A stretch of DNA of 41,098 bases from Candidatus Hydrogenedentota bacterium (GCA_903902895.1 CAIUWO010000435.1:1-41098); one strand, 5' to 3'. Shown: positions 16,485-25,198, numbered from the stretch's first letter. The notes: a model not told the origin generated them from the letters alone. A program made the numbers and translations.

Positions 16485-17975
16485 ATGGCTGAGAAGATGG
16501 ATGCAGGGAAGGGCGGCCTGAGCCGCCGGGATTTCATAGCGGCGGCGGCCGGCGTGACGATGGTGGCCGGCGCGGCCAAGCGCGCTGATGCCAGCGTGTA
16601 CAAGTCGATCCTGCCCGCGACGGTGCTCGGCGCCAACGAAATTATCCGCACCGGCCACATCGGCCTGGGCGGCATGGGCACGGCCGATCTCAAGTTCGCC
16701 GTCATGAACGGCAGTTTCCAGCCGATCATGCTCTGCGACCTGCGCATTCCGCACGTCGAGAAGCGGGTCAAGCCGATGTTCCAGGAAAAGACCGCCAACG
16801 CCGTGGTCGTCGATGATTTCCGCAAGGTCATCGACAACAAGGATGTGGACGCCGTGGTCATTGCCACCCCGGACCACTGGCACTGCCTGCCCACGCTGTA
16901 TGCGGCCGAGGCCAAGAAGGCGATCTACTGCGAAAAGCCCCTGAGCACGACCATCGGCGAGGCGCACGCCATGCTCAAGGCCGTCAAGGACGCCGGCGTG
17001 GTGTTCCAGGGCGGCAACATGCAGCGCAGCGGCCAGCACTTCCGCAAGGCCGTGGAGTTGATCCAGGGCGGACACATCGGCAAAGTGGCCCGGGTCGAGA
17101 CTTTCTCCCTGGACAACTCGCCGATCACCGGCATCGGCATGGGCGAAACGGACGCCGCCAAGTACGCCGAGAAGGGCCTCAACTGGGACATGCACCAGGG
17201 CTGGGTCGAGCACAAGCCGTTCAACGTCAACCGCTGGGTCTACAACTTCCGCTGGTACCTGGACTACTCGGGCGGCAAGATCACCGACTGGGGCGCGCAC
17301 CTGATGGACATCGCCATGATGGCCATGGGCGACACGCTCCAGCCCAAGTCGGTCTCCACCGTGGGCGGCAAGTACCTCATGCAGGACAGCCGCACCACGC
17401 CGGACACGCTCGAAGTCCTCTACCGCTTCGACGACTTCATCCTGTCCTTCACCAACCGCGTGTGGAACCCGCTCACCTTTGACGGCAAGCAGCCCGACCA
17501 CGGCATCGTCTTCTACGGCGAGCGCGGCATTCTCCGCGTGGACCGCAACGGCCTCGACGTCTACGCCTCGCCGCAGAACCAGAGCGCCGACAAGAAGACC
17601 GCCACCGAGCGCATCGAGCCGGAAACGCCGGACCAGGAAGCCGCGCTCAACGTGCCGCACTGGAAGAACTTCGTCGACGCCATCAAGACCGGCGCCAAGC
17701 TCGACTCGCCCATCGACGTGCTGTTCAACACCACGCGCATCTGCCACATCGGCTCCTGCGCCTACGTGGCCGGCGCGCACTTCAATTCCGGCGCCAAGTT
17801 CGACGGCACCAGCATGCCCGACGAGGCGCCCGCCTACGGCCAGGCCACCCTTGACTGGGATGCCGAGACCCAGAAGTTCGCCGGCGGCAACGCCGAGGCG
17901 GTGAAGATCGCCAACAACTGGGCCTACCGCGAATACCAGAACGGCTGGAGCCTCAAAGCCCCGCACCACGCCTAA
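16485..17975 (+). CDS. Tat-exported Gfo/Idh/MocA family oxidoreductase (intact copy)
   Basis: This 496-aa protein oxidises or reduces a sugar-type substrate with a tightly bound NAD(P). The ATG at 16485 follows AGGAGA (16471-16476). The track start at 16206 runs through repeat DNA. The N-terminus has the Tat motif SRRDFIAAAAGVT, so the folded cofactor-loaded enzyme is probably exported to the periplasm. The Rossmann fold starts at HIGLGGMGT (59-66). Further motifs are VIATPDHWH (125-133), CEKPL (149-153, with the conserved EKP lysine) and WGAHLMD, which likely carries the catalytic histidine. Length fits the long, secreted Gfo/Idh/MocA proteins that are abundant in Planctomycetota and relatives. 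It is followed by a terminator and then a diverged tandem copy. Confidence 0.93.
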   Translation: MAEKMDAGKGGLSRRDFIAAAAGVTMVAGAAKRADASVYKSILPATVLGANEIIRTGHIGLGGMGTADLKFAVMNGSFQPIMLCDLRIPHVEKRVKPMFQEKTANAVVVDDFRKVIDNKDVDAVVIATPDHWHCLPTLYAAEAKKAIYCEKPLSTTIGEAHAMLKAVKDAGVVFQGGNMQRSGQHFRKAVELIQGGHIGKVARVETFSLDNSPITGIGMGETDAAKYAEKGLNWDMHQGWVEHKPFNVNRWVYNFRWYLDYSGGKITDWGAHLMDIAMMAMGDTLQPKSVSTVGGKYLMQDSRTTPDTLEVLYRFDDFILSFTNRVWNPLTFDGKQPDHGIVFYGERGILRVDRNGLDVYASPQNQSADKKTATERIEPETPDQEAALNVPHWKNFVDAIKTGAKLDSPIDVLFNTTRICHIGSCAYVAGAHFNSGAKFDGTSMPDEAPAYGQATLDWDAETQKFAGGNAEAVKIANNWAYREYQNGWSLKAPHHA

Positions 17976-17998
17976 ATCCCAGGCATAGACGAGAAACT

Positions 17999-18035
17999 AT
18001 CCGCCCGATCCGGCACCCCGGATCGGGCGGATTTT
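17999..18035 (+). terminator. Rho-independent terminator between the two oxidoreductase genes
   Basis: A perfect 15-bp stem (17999-18013 with 18018-18032, loop cacc) ends in TTTT. It sits 23 nt after the first gene's stop, so the two copies are probably transcribed separately. Confidence 0.9.
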
Positions 18036-18044
18036 ACTGGGAGC

Positions 18045-18062
18045 GCCGGCATCCCTGCCGGC
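18045..18062. repeat. Short hairpin GCCGGCA-tccc-TGCCGGC
   Basis: A 7-bp stem with a 4-nt loop, just after the terminator. It lacks a T-tract and is likely another dispersed palindrome. Confidence 0.5.
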
Positions 18063-18161
18063 TGTCTTTGCGAGAGCGATGACACCGGATTCCCGTGCGG
18101 CGGGTCTTTCTGAACGGAGTGTTGAACAGTTGACACAGACAACGTTCAGGAGGAAACAGCC

Positions 18162-19667
18162 ATGGCTGAAACGAAGGAAGACGGGAAGGGCGGCCTGAGC
18201 CGCAGGGACTTCATCACGGCGGCGGCTGGCGTGACCGTGGCGGCAGGCGCAGCCAAGCGGGCGGAGGCCGGTGTCTACAAGTCCATCCTGCCCTCGACGG
18301 TGCTTGGCGCGAATGAACTCATCCGCACGGGCCATATCGGTTTGGACTATTCCTGCCAATGCCGCGGGGGAGGCATTGACGAACTCATGTTCTCCATAAC
18401 GACGGAGCGCTTCCAGCCAATTATGCTGTGCGACACGCGCCGCTCCAATGTTGAAAAGCGCGTCAAGCCGATGTTCCGGGAGAAGACCGCCGACGCGGTG
18501 GTTGTGGATGATTTCCGCAGGGTCATCGAGAACAGGGATGTCGATGCTGTGGTGGTCGCCATGCAGGACCACTGGCACTGCCTGCCCGTGCTCTACGCGG
18601 CTGAGGCAAAGAAAGCCATCTACTGCCGAGTTCCCCTGTGCTCCACCCTTGCAGAGGCGCACGCCATGCGCAAGGCGATCAAAGACAACGGCGTGGTGTT
18701 CCAGGGCGGCACGGTCCAGCGCAGCGGAAAACATTTCCTAAAGGCCGTGGAAATGGTCCGGAACGGTTGCATCGGCAAGGTGGCCTGGATTGAAACCTTC
18801 TCTCTCGACAACACGTATATTAACGGCATCGGCATGGGCGAAACGGATGCCACGAAGTACACGGACAAGGGCCTCAACTGGGACATGGACCAGGGATGGG
18901 TCGAGCACAAGCCGTTCAACCTCAACCGCTGGATCAATTCCTGCATGTATCTGGACTACTCCGGCGGCAAGATTGCCGGTTGGGGCGCGCATCTGATGGA
19001 CATCGCCATGATGGCCATGGGGGATGACCGGCAACCCAATTCGGTGACGGCCGTCGGTGGCAAGTACCTCATGCAGGACAGCCGCACCACGCCCGACACG
19101 TTGGAGGTGCTCTACCGCTTCGACGACTTCATCCTGTCCTTCACCAACCGCGTGTGGAACCCGCTCACCTTTGACGGGAAGCAGCCGGACCACGGCATCG
19201 TCTTCTACGGCGAGCGCGGCATTCTCAGCGTCAACCGCCTCGGCCTCGACGTCTTCGCCTCGAAGCAGAACCAGACCGCCGACAAGGCGACCGTTACCGA
19301 GCACATTGATCCCGAAACGCCGGACCAGCAGGCCGCGCTCAACCTGCCGCACTGGCAGAACTTCGCCGACAGCATCCGCGGCATCGCGAAGCCCAACGCG
19401 CCCATCGACACACTGTTCAACACCACACGCATCTGCCTCATCGGCTCCTGCGCCTATGTGGCCGGCGCCCACTTCAATTCCGGTGCCAAGTTCGACGGCA
19501 CCAGCATGCCCGACGAGGCGCCCGCCTACGGTCAGACCACGCTGGACTGGGACGCCGAGACGCAGAAGTTCGCCGGCGGCAACGCCGAGACGGTGAAGAT
19601 CGCCAACAACTGGGCCTACCGCGAATACCAGAACGGCTGGAGCCTCAAGGCCCCGCACCACGCCTAA
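18162..19667 (+). CDS. Tandem paralog of the Gfo/Idh/MocA oxidoreductase with lost cofactor and EKP motifs
   Basis: A 501-aa paralog of the preceding gene. The frame is fully open, the ATG follows AGGAGG, and the Tat signal SRRDFITAAAGVT is intact. The NAD-binding GLGGMG is replaced by GLDYSCQCRGGG, with a 5-residue net insertion. ATPDHWH has become AMQDHWH, and CEKPL is now CRVPL (155-159), so the conserved Glu-Lys pair is missing. WGAHLMD remains. The C-terminal ~200 residues are almost identical to the sister, down to the last residues WSLKAPHHA and about 20 nt beyond the stop. Either it is a pseudoenzyme or partner subunit with a new role, or it is decaying without having yet gained a stop. 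The presumed promoter region also differs. Classical dehydrogenase activity is unlikely. Confidence 0.9.
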   Translation: MAETKEDGKGGLSRRDFITAAAGVTVAAGAAKRAEAGVYKSILPSTVLGANELIRTGHIGLDYSCQCRGGGIDELMFSITTERFQPIMLCDTRRSNVEKRVKPMFREKTADAVVVDDFRRVIENRDVDAVVVAMQDHWHCLPVLYAAEAKKAIYCRVPLCSTLAEAHAMRKAIKDNGVVFQGGTVQRSGKHFLKAVEMVRNGCIGKVAWIETFSLDNTYINGIGMGETDATKYTDKGLNWDMDQGWVEHKPFNLNRWINSCMYLDYSGGKIAGWGAHLMDIAMMAMGDDRQPNSVTAVGGKYLMQDSRTTPDTLEVLYRFDDFILSFTNRVWNPLTFDGKQPDHGIVFYGERGILSVNRLGLDVFASKQNQTADKATVTEHIDPETPDQQAALNLPHWQNFADSIRGIAKPNAPIDTLFNTTRICLIGSCAYVAGAHFNSGAKFDGTSMPDEAPAYGQTTLDWDAETQKFAGGNAETVKIANNWAYREYQNGWSLKAPHHA

Positions 19668-19688
19668 ACCCCAGACATAGACGATTCC

Positions 19689-21548
19689 CTACCCCGGGAA
19701 ATACATGGCCATCGCGAATTCCATCGCGAAGTCGGGGTCGTTGCTCAGTTCCACGTGCCGGGCCAGCCGCGCGATGACCTCGGCCCGCGCGCGGGCGCGG
19801 CGCGACAGGGCGCCCCACTTGGCGCCGGCGAGCGAGGCGTTGCCGATGTAGACGATGCGGTCGTGCGGCAGTTCGGGCGGCAGCAGGCCAATCCGCTGCG
19901 CGTTGTCGCGGCGGATGAAACTGCCGAAGCCCCCGGCCACCAGCACATGCCCAAGCTGATCGATTTCCAGCCCCGCCTGGCGCAGCAGGATGGCGATGCC
20001 CGCGCGGATCGCGCCGGCCGCCAGCTGCAGCTCGCGCACGTCGCGCTGGGTCAGGCTGACGCGGCGCGTGCCGTCGTCGGAAAGCACAAACTCCACCTCG
20101 CCGTCCGCGTCGCGCTGAAACCTTGCCGCCATGTCTGCCGGGATGTTTTCGGGCAGCGCCTCCGGCGCGGGCAGGCGCCCGTCGCAGCCGAGCGCCCCGC
20201 ACTTGAGCAGTTGGCCGCACAGATCAATGAGGCCGCTGCCGCACAGGCCCGCGGGCGCGCCGCCCCCGATGACGCCCAGCCGCACCCGCTCGTCGATGAC
20301 GACCTTCTCCACCGCCCCGGCCGTGGCGCGCATGCCGCAGGAAATGCGCGCGCCCTCGAACGCGGGGCCGGCCGCCGTGCTGGCCGCCCACAGCCGTCCG
20401 CCGTGGGAAAGCACGATTTCGCCGTTGGTGCCCACATCGACAAACAGCGTCGCGCCCGCGCGCTCGGGAAGCGCCGTGGCCAGCAGCCCGGCCACCGTGT
20501 CGCCGCCGACGAATCCGCCGATCACGGGGAACACGTAGGCCCGCGCCTCGGGATGAATGGCCAGCCCCAGCTCCGCGGCCGTCACCGAAAGGCCCCGGCC
20601 AAACACGGGGACGAAAGGAACCATGCTCAGCGGCGCGGGGTCAATGCCGCACAGCAGATGCTCCATGGTCGTGTTGCCCGAAAAAGCCGCCGTGTGCACC
20701 GCGCCCGGCGCGACACCCGCGCTGCGGCACAGCTCCGCGGCCATTTCCCCCGCGGCGGCCGTCACCGCGCCGCGCAGTTCCCGCAGTTCGCGCTCGCCCT
20801 GTACTGCGTGCGAAATCCGCGATATCACATCGTCGCCGTGCGCCGTCTGCGGGTTTATGCGCGACACCACCGCCTTTTCCGTGCCGTCCGACAGGTCTAG
20901 CAGCACGCCCGCGAGCGTGGTGGTGCCGATGTCAAAAGCCAGCGCATAACTGGGCGTGCGCGTTTCGCCGGGGTGGTAGTCCAGCATCGCGCCATCGCGC
21001 AGCAGCGCCCAGCCCTCATAGCCGCCGTCGCGCAGCGCCGCCACCGTGCGGTGCAGCGTCGCGGGCGACGCCTTTAGAACCCCGTCGCCGTTCCACGCGC
21101 CCGAGGCGCGCAGCGCCTCCTCAATGCGCACCAGGTCCGGCATGCCGTCCTCAAGCGTGGGGCGCCGCATGCGCACCCGCGCCTGGCGCACCTCCGGCTC
21201 CAGGTCGTGCACCGCGCCCGTGTCGTGGTCCGTGAGTATCTGGTGCCGTCCGCCGAACACCGACGATTCCGGCACGACCACCGTCATGTCGCGCGTCACC
21301 CGCTGGCGGCAGGCCAGCCGCCATCCCTGCGCCACCTCCGCCGCCGCAAAGGCCCTCTGCTCCGCGTCCACCGCCTCCGGCGCGTCGTTGACGCGCACCC
21401 GGCACTTGCCGCAGGTGCCCGTCCCGCCGCAGGGCATGTCCATGGCCGTGCCCGCGCGGCCCGCCGCCTCCACCAGCGACGTGCCCGCCAGCACGTCCAC
21501 CGTGCGGCCGCTCGGCTCAAACTTCACTTCAAAGCTTTGCTCGCCCAC
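19689..21548 (-). CDS. RACE protein: reductive activator of corrinoid enzymes (2Fe-2S plus DUF4445 ATPase)
   Basis: RACE proteins use ATP to reduce inactive Co(II) corrinoid on methyltransferases back to Co(I). This one has 619 aa. Start is GTG 21548 with AAGGAG 8 nt upstream. The track start adds 31 residues from a hairpin repeat. Residues 5-85 are a plant-type ferredoxin domain with C40, C46, C49 and C80 (CGGTGTCGKC). A linker leads to the ASKHA-like DUF4445 ATPase starting at LAFDIGTTTLAGV, with further phosphate motifs FVDVGTNGEIVLS and VLVAGGFGSF. No corrinoid protein or methyltransferase lies in the window, so its target must be encoded elsewhere. It is convergent with the oxidoreductase pair (21-nt gap). 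Confidence 0.93.
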   Translation of the reverse strand: MGEQSFEVKFEPSGRTVDVLAGTSLVEAAGRAGTAMDMPCGGTGTCGKCRVRVNDAPEAVDAEQRAFAAAEVAQGWRLACRQRVTRDMTVVVPESSVFGGRHQILTDHDTGAVHDLEPEVRQARVRMRRPTLEDGMPDLVRIEEALRASGAWNGDGVLKASPATLHRTVAALRDGGYEGWALLRDGAMLDYHPGETRTPSYALAFDIGTTTLAGVLLDLSDGTEKAVVSRINPQTAHGDDVISRISHAVQGERELRELRGAVTAAAGEMAAELCRSAGVAPGAVHTAAFSGNTTMEHLLCGIDPAPLSMVPFVPVFGRGLSVTAAELGLAIHPEARAYVFPVIGGFVGGDTVAGLLATALPERAGATLFVDVGTNGEIVLSHGGRLWAASTAAGPAFEGARISCGMRATAGAVEKVVIDERVRLGVIGGGAPAGLCGSGLIDLCGQLLKCGALGCDGRLPAPEALPENIPADMAARFQRDADGEVEFVLSDDGTRRVSLTQRDVRELQLAAGAIRAGIAILLRQAGLEIDQLGHVLVAGGFGSFIRRDNAQRIGLLPPELPHDRIVYIGNASLAGAKWGALSRRARARAEVIARLARHVELSNDPDFAMEFAMAMYFPG

Positions 21549-21583
21549 AAAAAGACTCCTTGGCGTCAGACTCAGACATGTGG

Positions 21584-21603
21584 GACAGCCGCCCTCGGCT
21601 GTC
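21584..21603. repeat. Hairpin GACAGCCG-ccct-CGGCTGTC
   Basis: A perfect 8-bp stem with a 4-nt loop, 36 nt upstream of the RACE start. One of a pair with the hairpin at 21612. Confidence 0.6.
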
Positions 21604-21611
21604 GGCCCAGA

Positions 21612-21639
21612 GTTTGACAGGCGGGGGCGCCTGTCAAAC
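21612..21639. repeat. Hairpin GTTTGACAGGCG-gggg-CGCCTGTCAAAC
   Basis: A perfect 12-bp stem with a gggg loop. It lies upstream of RACE, so a terminator role would only suit leftward read-through. It is more likely a dispersed palindrome. Confidence 0.65.
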
Positions 21640-21790
21640 ATCTTTCTTGGCAGAACTTGGAACGCTTCACATTAACGCCCCACGGGCTGTCGGCGCAACA
21701 AGGAACAGGGGAGGGGACGGACATGAATGGTTGGCAGAAGAACTGCGGAACGCGGAAATTCTCGGCAGAAGCGCCGGAAATGCTTTAGGC

Positions 21791-21919
21791 CCCCCTTCGA
21801 AGGGGGTGACCGCCGAAAGGCGGTCGGGGGATGTTGCCTTCGGTCTTGCTCGCATCGTCCACATCCCCGCCAGAGGCGGACAAGCCCCGCCGCTACGCGG
21901 CTGCCCCCTTCAAAGGGGG
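21791..21919. repeat. Second composite hairpin element (CCCCCTT...AAGGGGG type)
   Basis: CCCCCTTCGAAGGGGG (21791-21806), GACCGCCgaaaGGCGGTC (21808-21825), GGGGGATGT (21826-21834), then the mirrored ACATCCCC (21861-21868), CCGCCagaGGCGG (21867-21879), GCCGCtacGCGGC (21889-21901) and CCCCCTTcaAAGGGGG (21904-21919). It has the same nested mirror logic as the element at 10790. I see no gene between 21549 and 22038. Confidence 0.7.
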
Positions 21920-22038
21920 ACTTGGGGAAGCGCACGATCAGGTCGTGGCGGAGTATGTCCCCAGCCGACGATTGTCCCCCCGCAGCCGGGCAAATTTGGA
22001 CACAACCATTACTGGGCAGAGAAATCGGAAGGACAGCA

Positions 22039-22257
22039 CTATACAGCCATGGGCACTTCCACAAACGCGGCCTCGCTGGAAGGGTCGGGAATGGGCTCGC
22101 CAGACTCGCGCATCAATTCGAGATGTCCCTCAACGGCTTCCCTAATGCCTTCCAAAGCCTCATCCAGCGTATTTCCGGCGCTGGTACAACCGGGCAGGTC
22201 AGGCACATAGACCGAGTAGTTCTCGGGGCCTTTTTCAACAATAACGAGGTACTTCAT
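22039..22257 (-). CDS. hicB: HicB-family antitoxin (short form)
   Basis: This 72-aa protein begins KYLVIVEKGPENYSVYVPDLPGC, the HicB partial RNase-H-like fold that neutralises HicA, and continues TSAGNTLDEALEGIREAVEGHLE. The usual C-terminal helix-turn-helix or ribbon-helix-helix is absent: after the alpha-helix it ends at FVEVPMAV. Short HicB proteins still bind the toxin but may regulate poorly. AAAGGAGG lies about 8 nt before the ATG. Its ATG overlaps the hicA stop by 4 nt (ATGA), so the toxin gene comes first in the operon, as is common for hicAB. Confidence 0.9.
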   Translation of the reverse strand: MKYLVIVEKGPENYSVYVPDLPGCTSAGNTLDEALEGIREAVEGHLELMRESGEPIPDPSSEAAFVEVPMAV

Positions 22258-22463
22258 AGGGTGTCCTCCTTTCGGAGATCGGCTTGCTTTATTATACTTG
22301 CGTAGGTCTTGGGATGTAAGTCAAGACCCGGATTTCCTGGAACGGTCACGATTCCCGGTTTCTTGGGGTGGCGGTAGTGATGATGACTGCCCCGGGTGCG
22401 TACCAGTATCCAGCCATCTTCAAGAAGCATTCGCAGAACTTCCCGTACTTTGACGATCGGCAT
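22254..22463 (-). CDS. hicA: HicA-family mRNA interferase toxin
   Basis: HicA toxins cleave mRNA through a small double-stranded-RNA-binding-like fold with one catalytic histidine. This 69-aa protein has the family pattern: VREVLRMLLEDGWILVRTRGSHHHYRHP, with the catalytic His within GSHHHY, then VTVPGNPGLDLHPKTYASIIKQADL. Length is typical (60-80 aa). AAAGGA precedes the ATG by about 10 nt. It forms a two-gene operon with hicB and is divergent from the GH172 gene. Confidence 0.92.
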   Translation of the reverse strand: MPIVKVREVLRMLLEDGWILVRTRGSHHHYRHPKKPGIVTVPGNPGLDLHPKTYASIIKQADLRKEDTL

Positions 22464-22594
22464 CGATTGATTGTCCTTTGTTCCATCTATCTATTGTAAC
22501 GCGAAGCCATCGAACAGGCAAGGCAATGAGATTTCGCAACTTGGTGGCGAGTCGCCGTTTCCGCTATCCTCCTTCCAACAGGAGGTCCACCATC

Positions 22595-23620
22595 ATGGCC
22601 GCAATTGACCCGCTTGCCCTTGCCCGTCTGCGCGACGAGGAGACGCGCCAGTCCACCACCTTCAACCTTGCCACGCGGGGCAAGACGATCGACCTGCCGC
22701 GCGGCAAACGGGTCATTGTCGCCGAGGGGACCGGGCCGGGCTACATCGCCAACCTGTGGATGACCTTCCCCGGCTGGTTCTGGCAGCACTGGAACCCGCC
22801 CGCGCCCATCAGCCAGACGATCCTGAAGACGCTTATCGTGCGCATCTACTGGGACGGCGCGGCCCAGCCCGCCGTGGAGTGCCCCGCCGCCGACTTCTTT
22901 GGCCTGGGCCTGTGCGAGGCGGCCAATTTCGCCTCGCAGTGTTTCGGCCTGTCCAGCGGCGGTTTCTTCTGCAAGTTTCCCATGCCCTTCCGCCGCGACT
23001 TCCGCATCATCCTGGAAAACACGGACGAGAAGATCGACACCTGCGTCTTCATGAACGTGCTCCACCAGCATGCGCCGATTCCCGACGACGCCGGCTATTT
23101 CCATGCCCAGTTTCACACCGGCCGCAACCCCGGACCCGAGCCCGTGCTGGTGTCCGAATTCCAGGGGCGCGGGCACTTCGCCGGGCTCACGCTGGCCATG
23201 CAGGGCGAGGACCGCGGCTACATGAGCCACCTTGAGGCCCCCGAATACATTTACATCGACGACGACTGGGAAACCCCGCGCATCACCGGCACGGGCCTGG
23301 AGGACTATTTCCTCGGCGGCTGGTATTTCCGCGAGGGCGTCTTTGCCGGACCCCACCACGGCGTGCCCGCCAAGGACGCGCTCAATGCGTCCATCGCCAT
23401 GTACCGCATCCACGACCGCGACGCCGTCCACTTCAAAAAACGGTTCAAGATGGCCTTTGTAAACCCCTGGGCACCGGAGCGGCTCAAGCCCTTTTCCTGG
23501 TCCTCCTGCGCCTTCGCCTATCTCGACACGCCCGAGGGCCAGAACCCGCCCCTGCCCAACCGCGCCCAGCTCCTGTGCTGGTACCGCATGAAGAACACGG
23601 ACCACCAGAGCATCCCGTGA
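22595..23620 (+). CDS. GH172 (DUF2961) family glycoside hydrolase
   Basis: This 341-aa protein is of the DUF2961 family, now GH172, whose known members act on fructofuranose or D-arabinofuranose linkages (difructose dianhydride and arabinan enzymes). Start is ATG 22595 with AGGAGG 8 nt upstream. The track start adds 39 unrelated residues. Hallmarks are ARLRDEETRQSTTFNLATRGKTIDLP near the N-terminus, then GPGYIANLWMTFPG, and GTGLEDYFLGGWYF, whose Glu236 corresponds by position to the family's catalytic glutamate. There is no signal peptide, so it acts in the cytoplasm. It sits in the only gene pair in this stretch bracketed by toxin-antitoxin modules. Substrate is inferred from the family only. 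Confidence 0.88.
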   Translation: MAAIDPLALARLRDEETRQSTTFNLATRGKTIDLPRGKRVIVAEGTGPGYIANLWMTFPGWFWQHWNPPAPISQTILKTLIVRIYWDGAAQPAVECPAADFFGLGLCEAANFASQCFGLSSGGFFCKFPMPFRRDFRIILENTDEKIDTCVFMNVLHQHAPIPDDAGYFHAQFHTGRNPGPEPVLVSEFQGRGHFAGLTLAMQGEDRGYMSHLEAPEYIYIDDDWETPRITGTGLEDYFLGGWYFREGVFAGPHHGVPAKDALNASIAMYRIHDRDAVHFKKRFKMAFVNPWAPERLKPFSWSSCAFAYLDTPEGQNPPLPNRAQLLCWYRMKNTDHQSIP

Positions 23621-23785
23621 GCCCGGGCCGGGGGAATAGCGGCAACGGACGGCGCTGTTAATAGTTAACTGGCGCGTGGGAAAGCGGCCCGGCCATTCTG
23701 GTATACTCCGCAGTTCCCCGTGCTGCGCCTCCTCGGGCGGGCCGGGGTTTGGCAGTTTTTTTCCACAGAGCGAGGTGCTTTCGTT

Positions 23786-25198
23786 GTGACGCAACTGTAT
23801 TGCGGTGTCGATTTTGGCACGACCAACACCAGCGTGGCCATGTCGGACGGCGTGTCCGCGCGCGTGCTGCACCTGGACGAGCACAACGACCCGGGCACCT
23901 CGCTGCCCTCGCTGCTGTACATCACGCGCGAGGGGGAGTCCATCGTGGGCCGTTCCGCGGCAAAGGCGTTCATCGAGCGCAACGTGGACCGCGAGGTCAT
24001 TCTCAAGCAGATCGACCTCGGCGTCGAGATCGAGGCCTATGTCGCCTCCGAGCCCGACAAGAGCGAGAGCTACCGTCCCGGCGCCGTCGATCCTGAGCGC
24101 CGCGAGTCGGTCCGGGCGCACGCCATGGTGGAGATTAACTCGCCGGGCCGCCTGTTCCAGTCGCTCAAGACGCTGCTGCGCCACCGCGGCTTCACGGGCA
24201 CCGAGGTGTTCGGCACCAACTACCAGATTGAGGAGCTGGTCTCGGTCATCCTGCGCCGCATCAAGGCCGCCGCGGACGAGGCCGCCGGCGAGCCCGTCGA
24301 GCGGGCCGTGTTCGGCCGGCCGGTGCGCTTCTCCAAGGACCCCGAAGAGGACCGCACCGCGGAGCAGCGCCTGCTCACGGCCGCCCATCTGGCCGGTTTC
24401 CGCGACGTGAATTTCTTTTACGAGCCCGTGGGCGCCTGCGTCGAGTATGCCGTGGCGTCCGACGAGCAGCAGCGGCTCATGGTTGTGGACATCGGCGGCG
24501 GCACCTGCGACGTGTGCATCATGGAGTTTGGCGGCGGCCACGGCCCGGCGCAGCGCCTTGCCGAGAGCCGCATTCTCGCCGTGTCCGGCGTGCCCGTGGC
24601 GGGCGATGCCATCGACCGCGAGATCATCCGCAGCAAGCTGTTCCCCGTCTTCGGCAGCCGCGCCCGCTACGGCCCGAACAAGCTGCCCATGCCCCAGTTC
24701 GTCTACAACCAAATCCTCGACTGGCAGAACCTGTACAAGCTGAACACCGAGGAGACGATCAACTGGCTGCTGGCCGCCGAATGCAGCAGCGACCACCCCG
24801 AGGGGCTGCGCGCGCTGCGCTTCCTCATCCAGCGCAACTTCGGCTACCCCATCGTGCGCGAGGTCGAGGCGGCCAAGAAAAGGCTGTCCCAAAGCATGGA
24901 GACGGAGATATCCCTGCATTACATGGACATTCATTTGGACGAGCGGCTGGAGCGGGGCGAGTTCTCGCACATCATCGAGGACCAGCTTCAGGTCATGCTG
25001 GGCACCATCGAGGAGGCCGAGTCGGCCGCCGGGCTGCGGCCCGACCAGCTCGACCTCGTGCTCACCACGGGCGGCACCAGCCTGATCCCGGCCATCCGCG
25101 ACATGCTGCACGAGCGCTACGGCCCCGACCGCGTCCAGCAGCGCGACACCTTTACCAGCGTCGCCACGGGGCTGGCCATCGTCGCGCAGTACGTGTAG
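23786..25198 (+). CDS. YegD-like Hsp70 family ATPase
   Basis: This 470-aa protein has the Hsp70/actin ATPase fold without a full peptide-binding domain. Phosphate-1 is GVDFGTTNTSVA, phosphate-2 VVDIGGGTCDVCIM, and the adenosine motif TTGGTSLIPAI, all consistent with ATP binding. It is shorter than DnaK (about 630 aa) and resembles the YegD group, whose chaperone role is uncertain. The GTG at 23786 is preferred (GAGG 10 nt upstream, then MTQLYCGVDFGTT). The longer track start would put 22 odd residues in front. It follows the GH172 gene with a 165-nt gap and may be a separate unit. No partner such as DnaJ or GrpE lies nearby. Confidence 0.87.
   Translation: MTQLYCGVDFGTTNTSVAMSDGVSARVLHLDEHNDPGTSLPSLLYITREGESIVGRSAAKAFIERNVDREVILKQIDLGVEIEAYVASEPDKSESYRPGAVDPERRESVRAHAMVEINSPGRLFQSLKTLLRHRGFTGTEVFGTNYQIEELVSVILRRIKAAADEAAGEPVERAVFGRPVRFSKDPEEDRTAEQRLLTAAHLAGFRDVNFFYEPVGACVEYAVASDEQQRLMVVDIGGGTCDVCIMEFGGGHGPAQRLAESRILAVSGVPVAGDAIDREIIRSKLFPVFGSRARYGPNKLPMPQFVYNQILDWQNLYKLNTEETINWLLAAECSSDHPEGLRALRFLIQRNFGYPIVREVEAAKKRLSQSMETEISLHYMDIHLDERLERGEFSHIIEDQLQVMLGTIEEAESAAGLRPDQLDLVLTTGGTSLIPAIRDMLHERYGPDRVQQRDTFTSVATGLAIVAQYV

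Noticed and set aside
21549-21641. N-terminal 31 residues of the RACE ORF in the track
   Set aside because: They come from the two hairpins; the GTG at 21548 has AAGGAG at proper distance and fits the family start.
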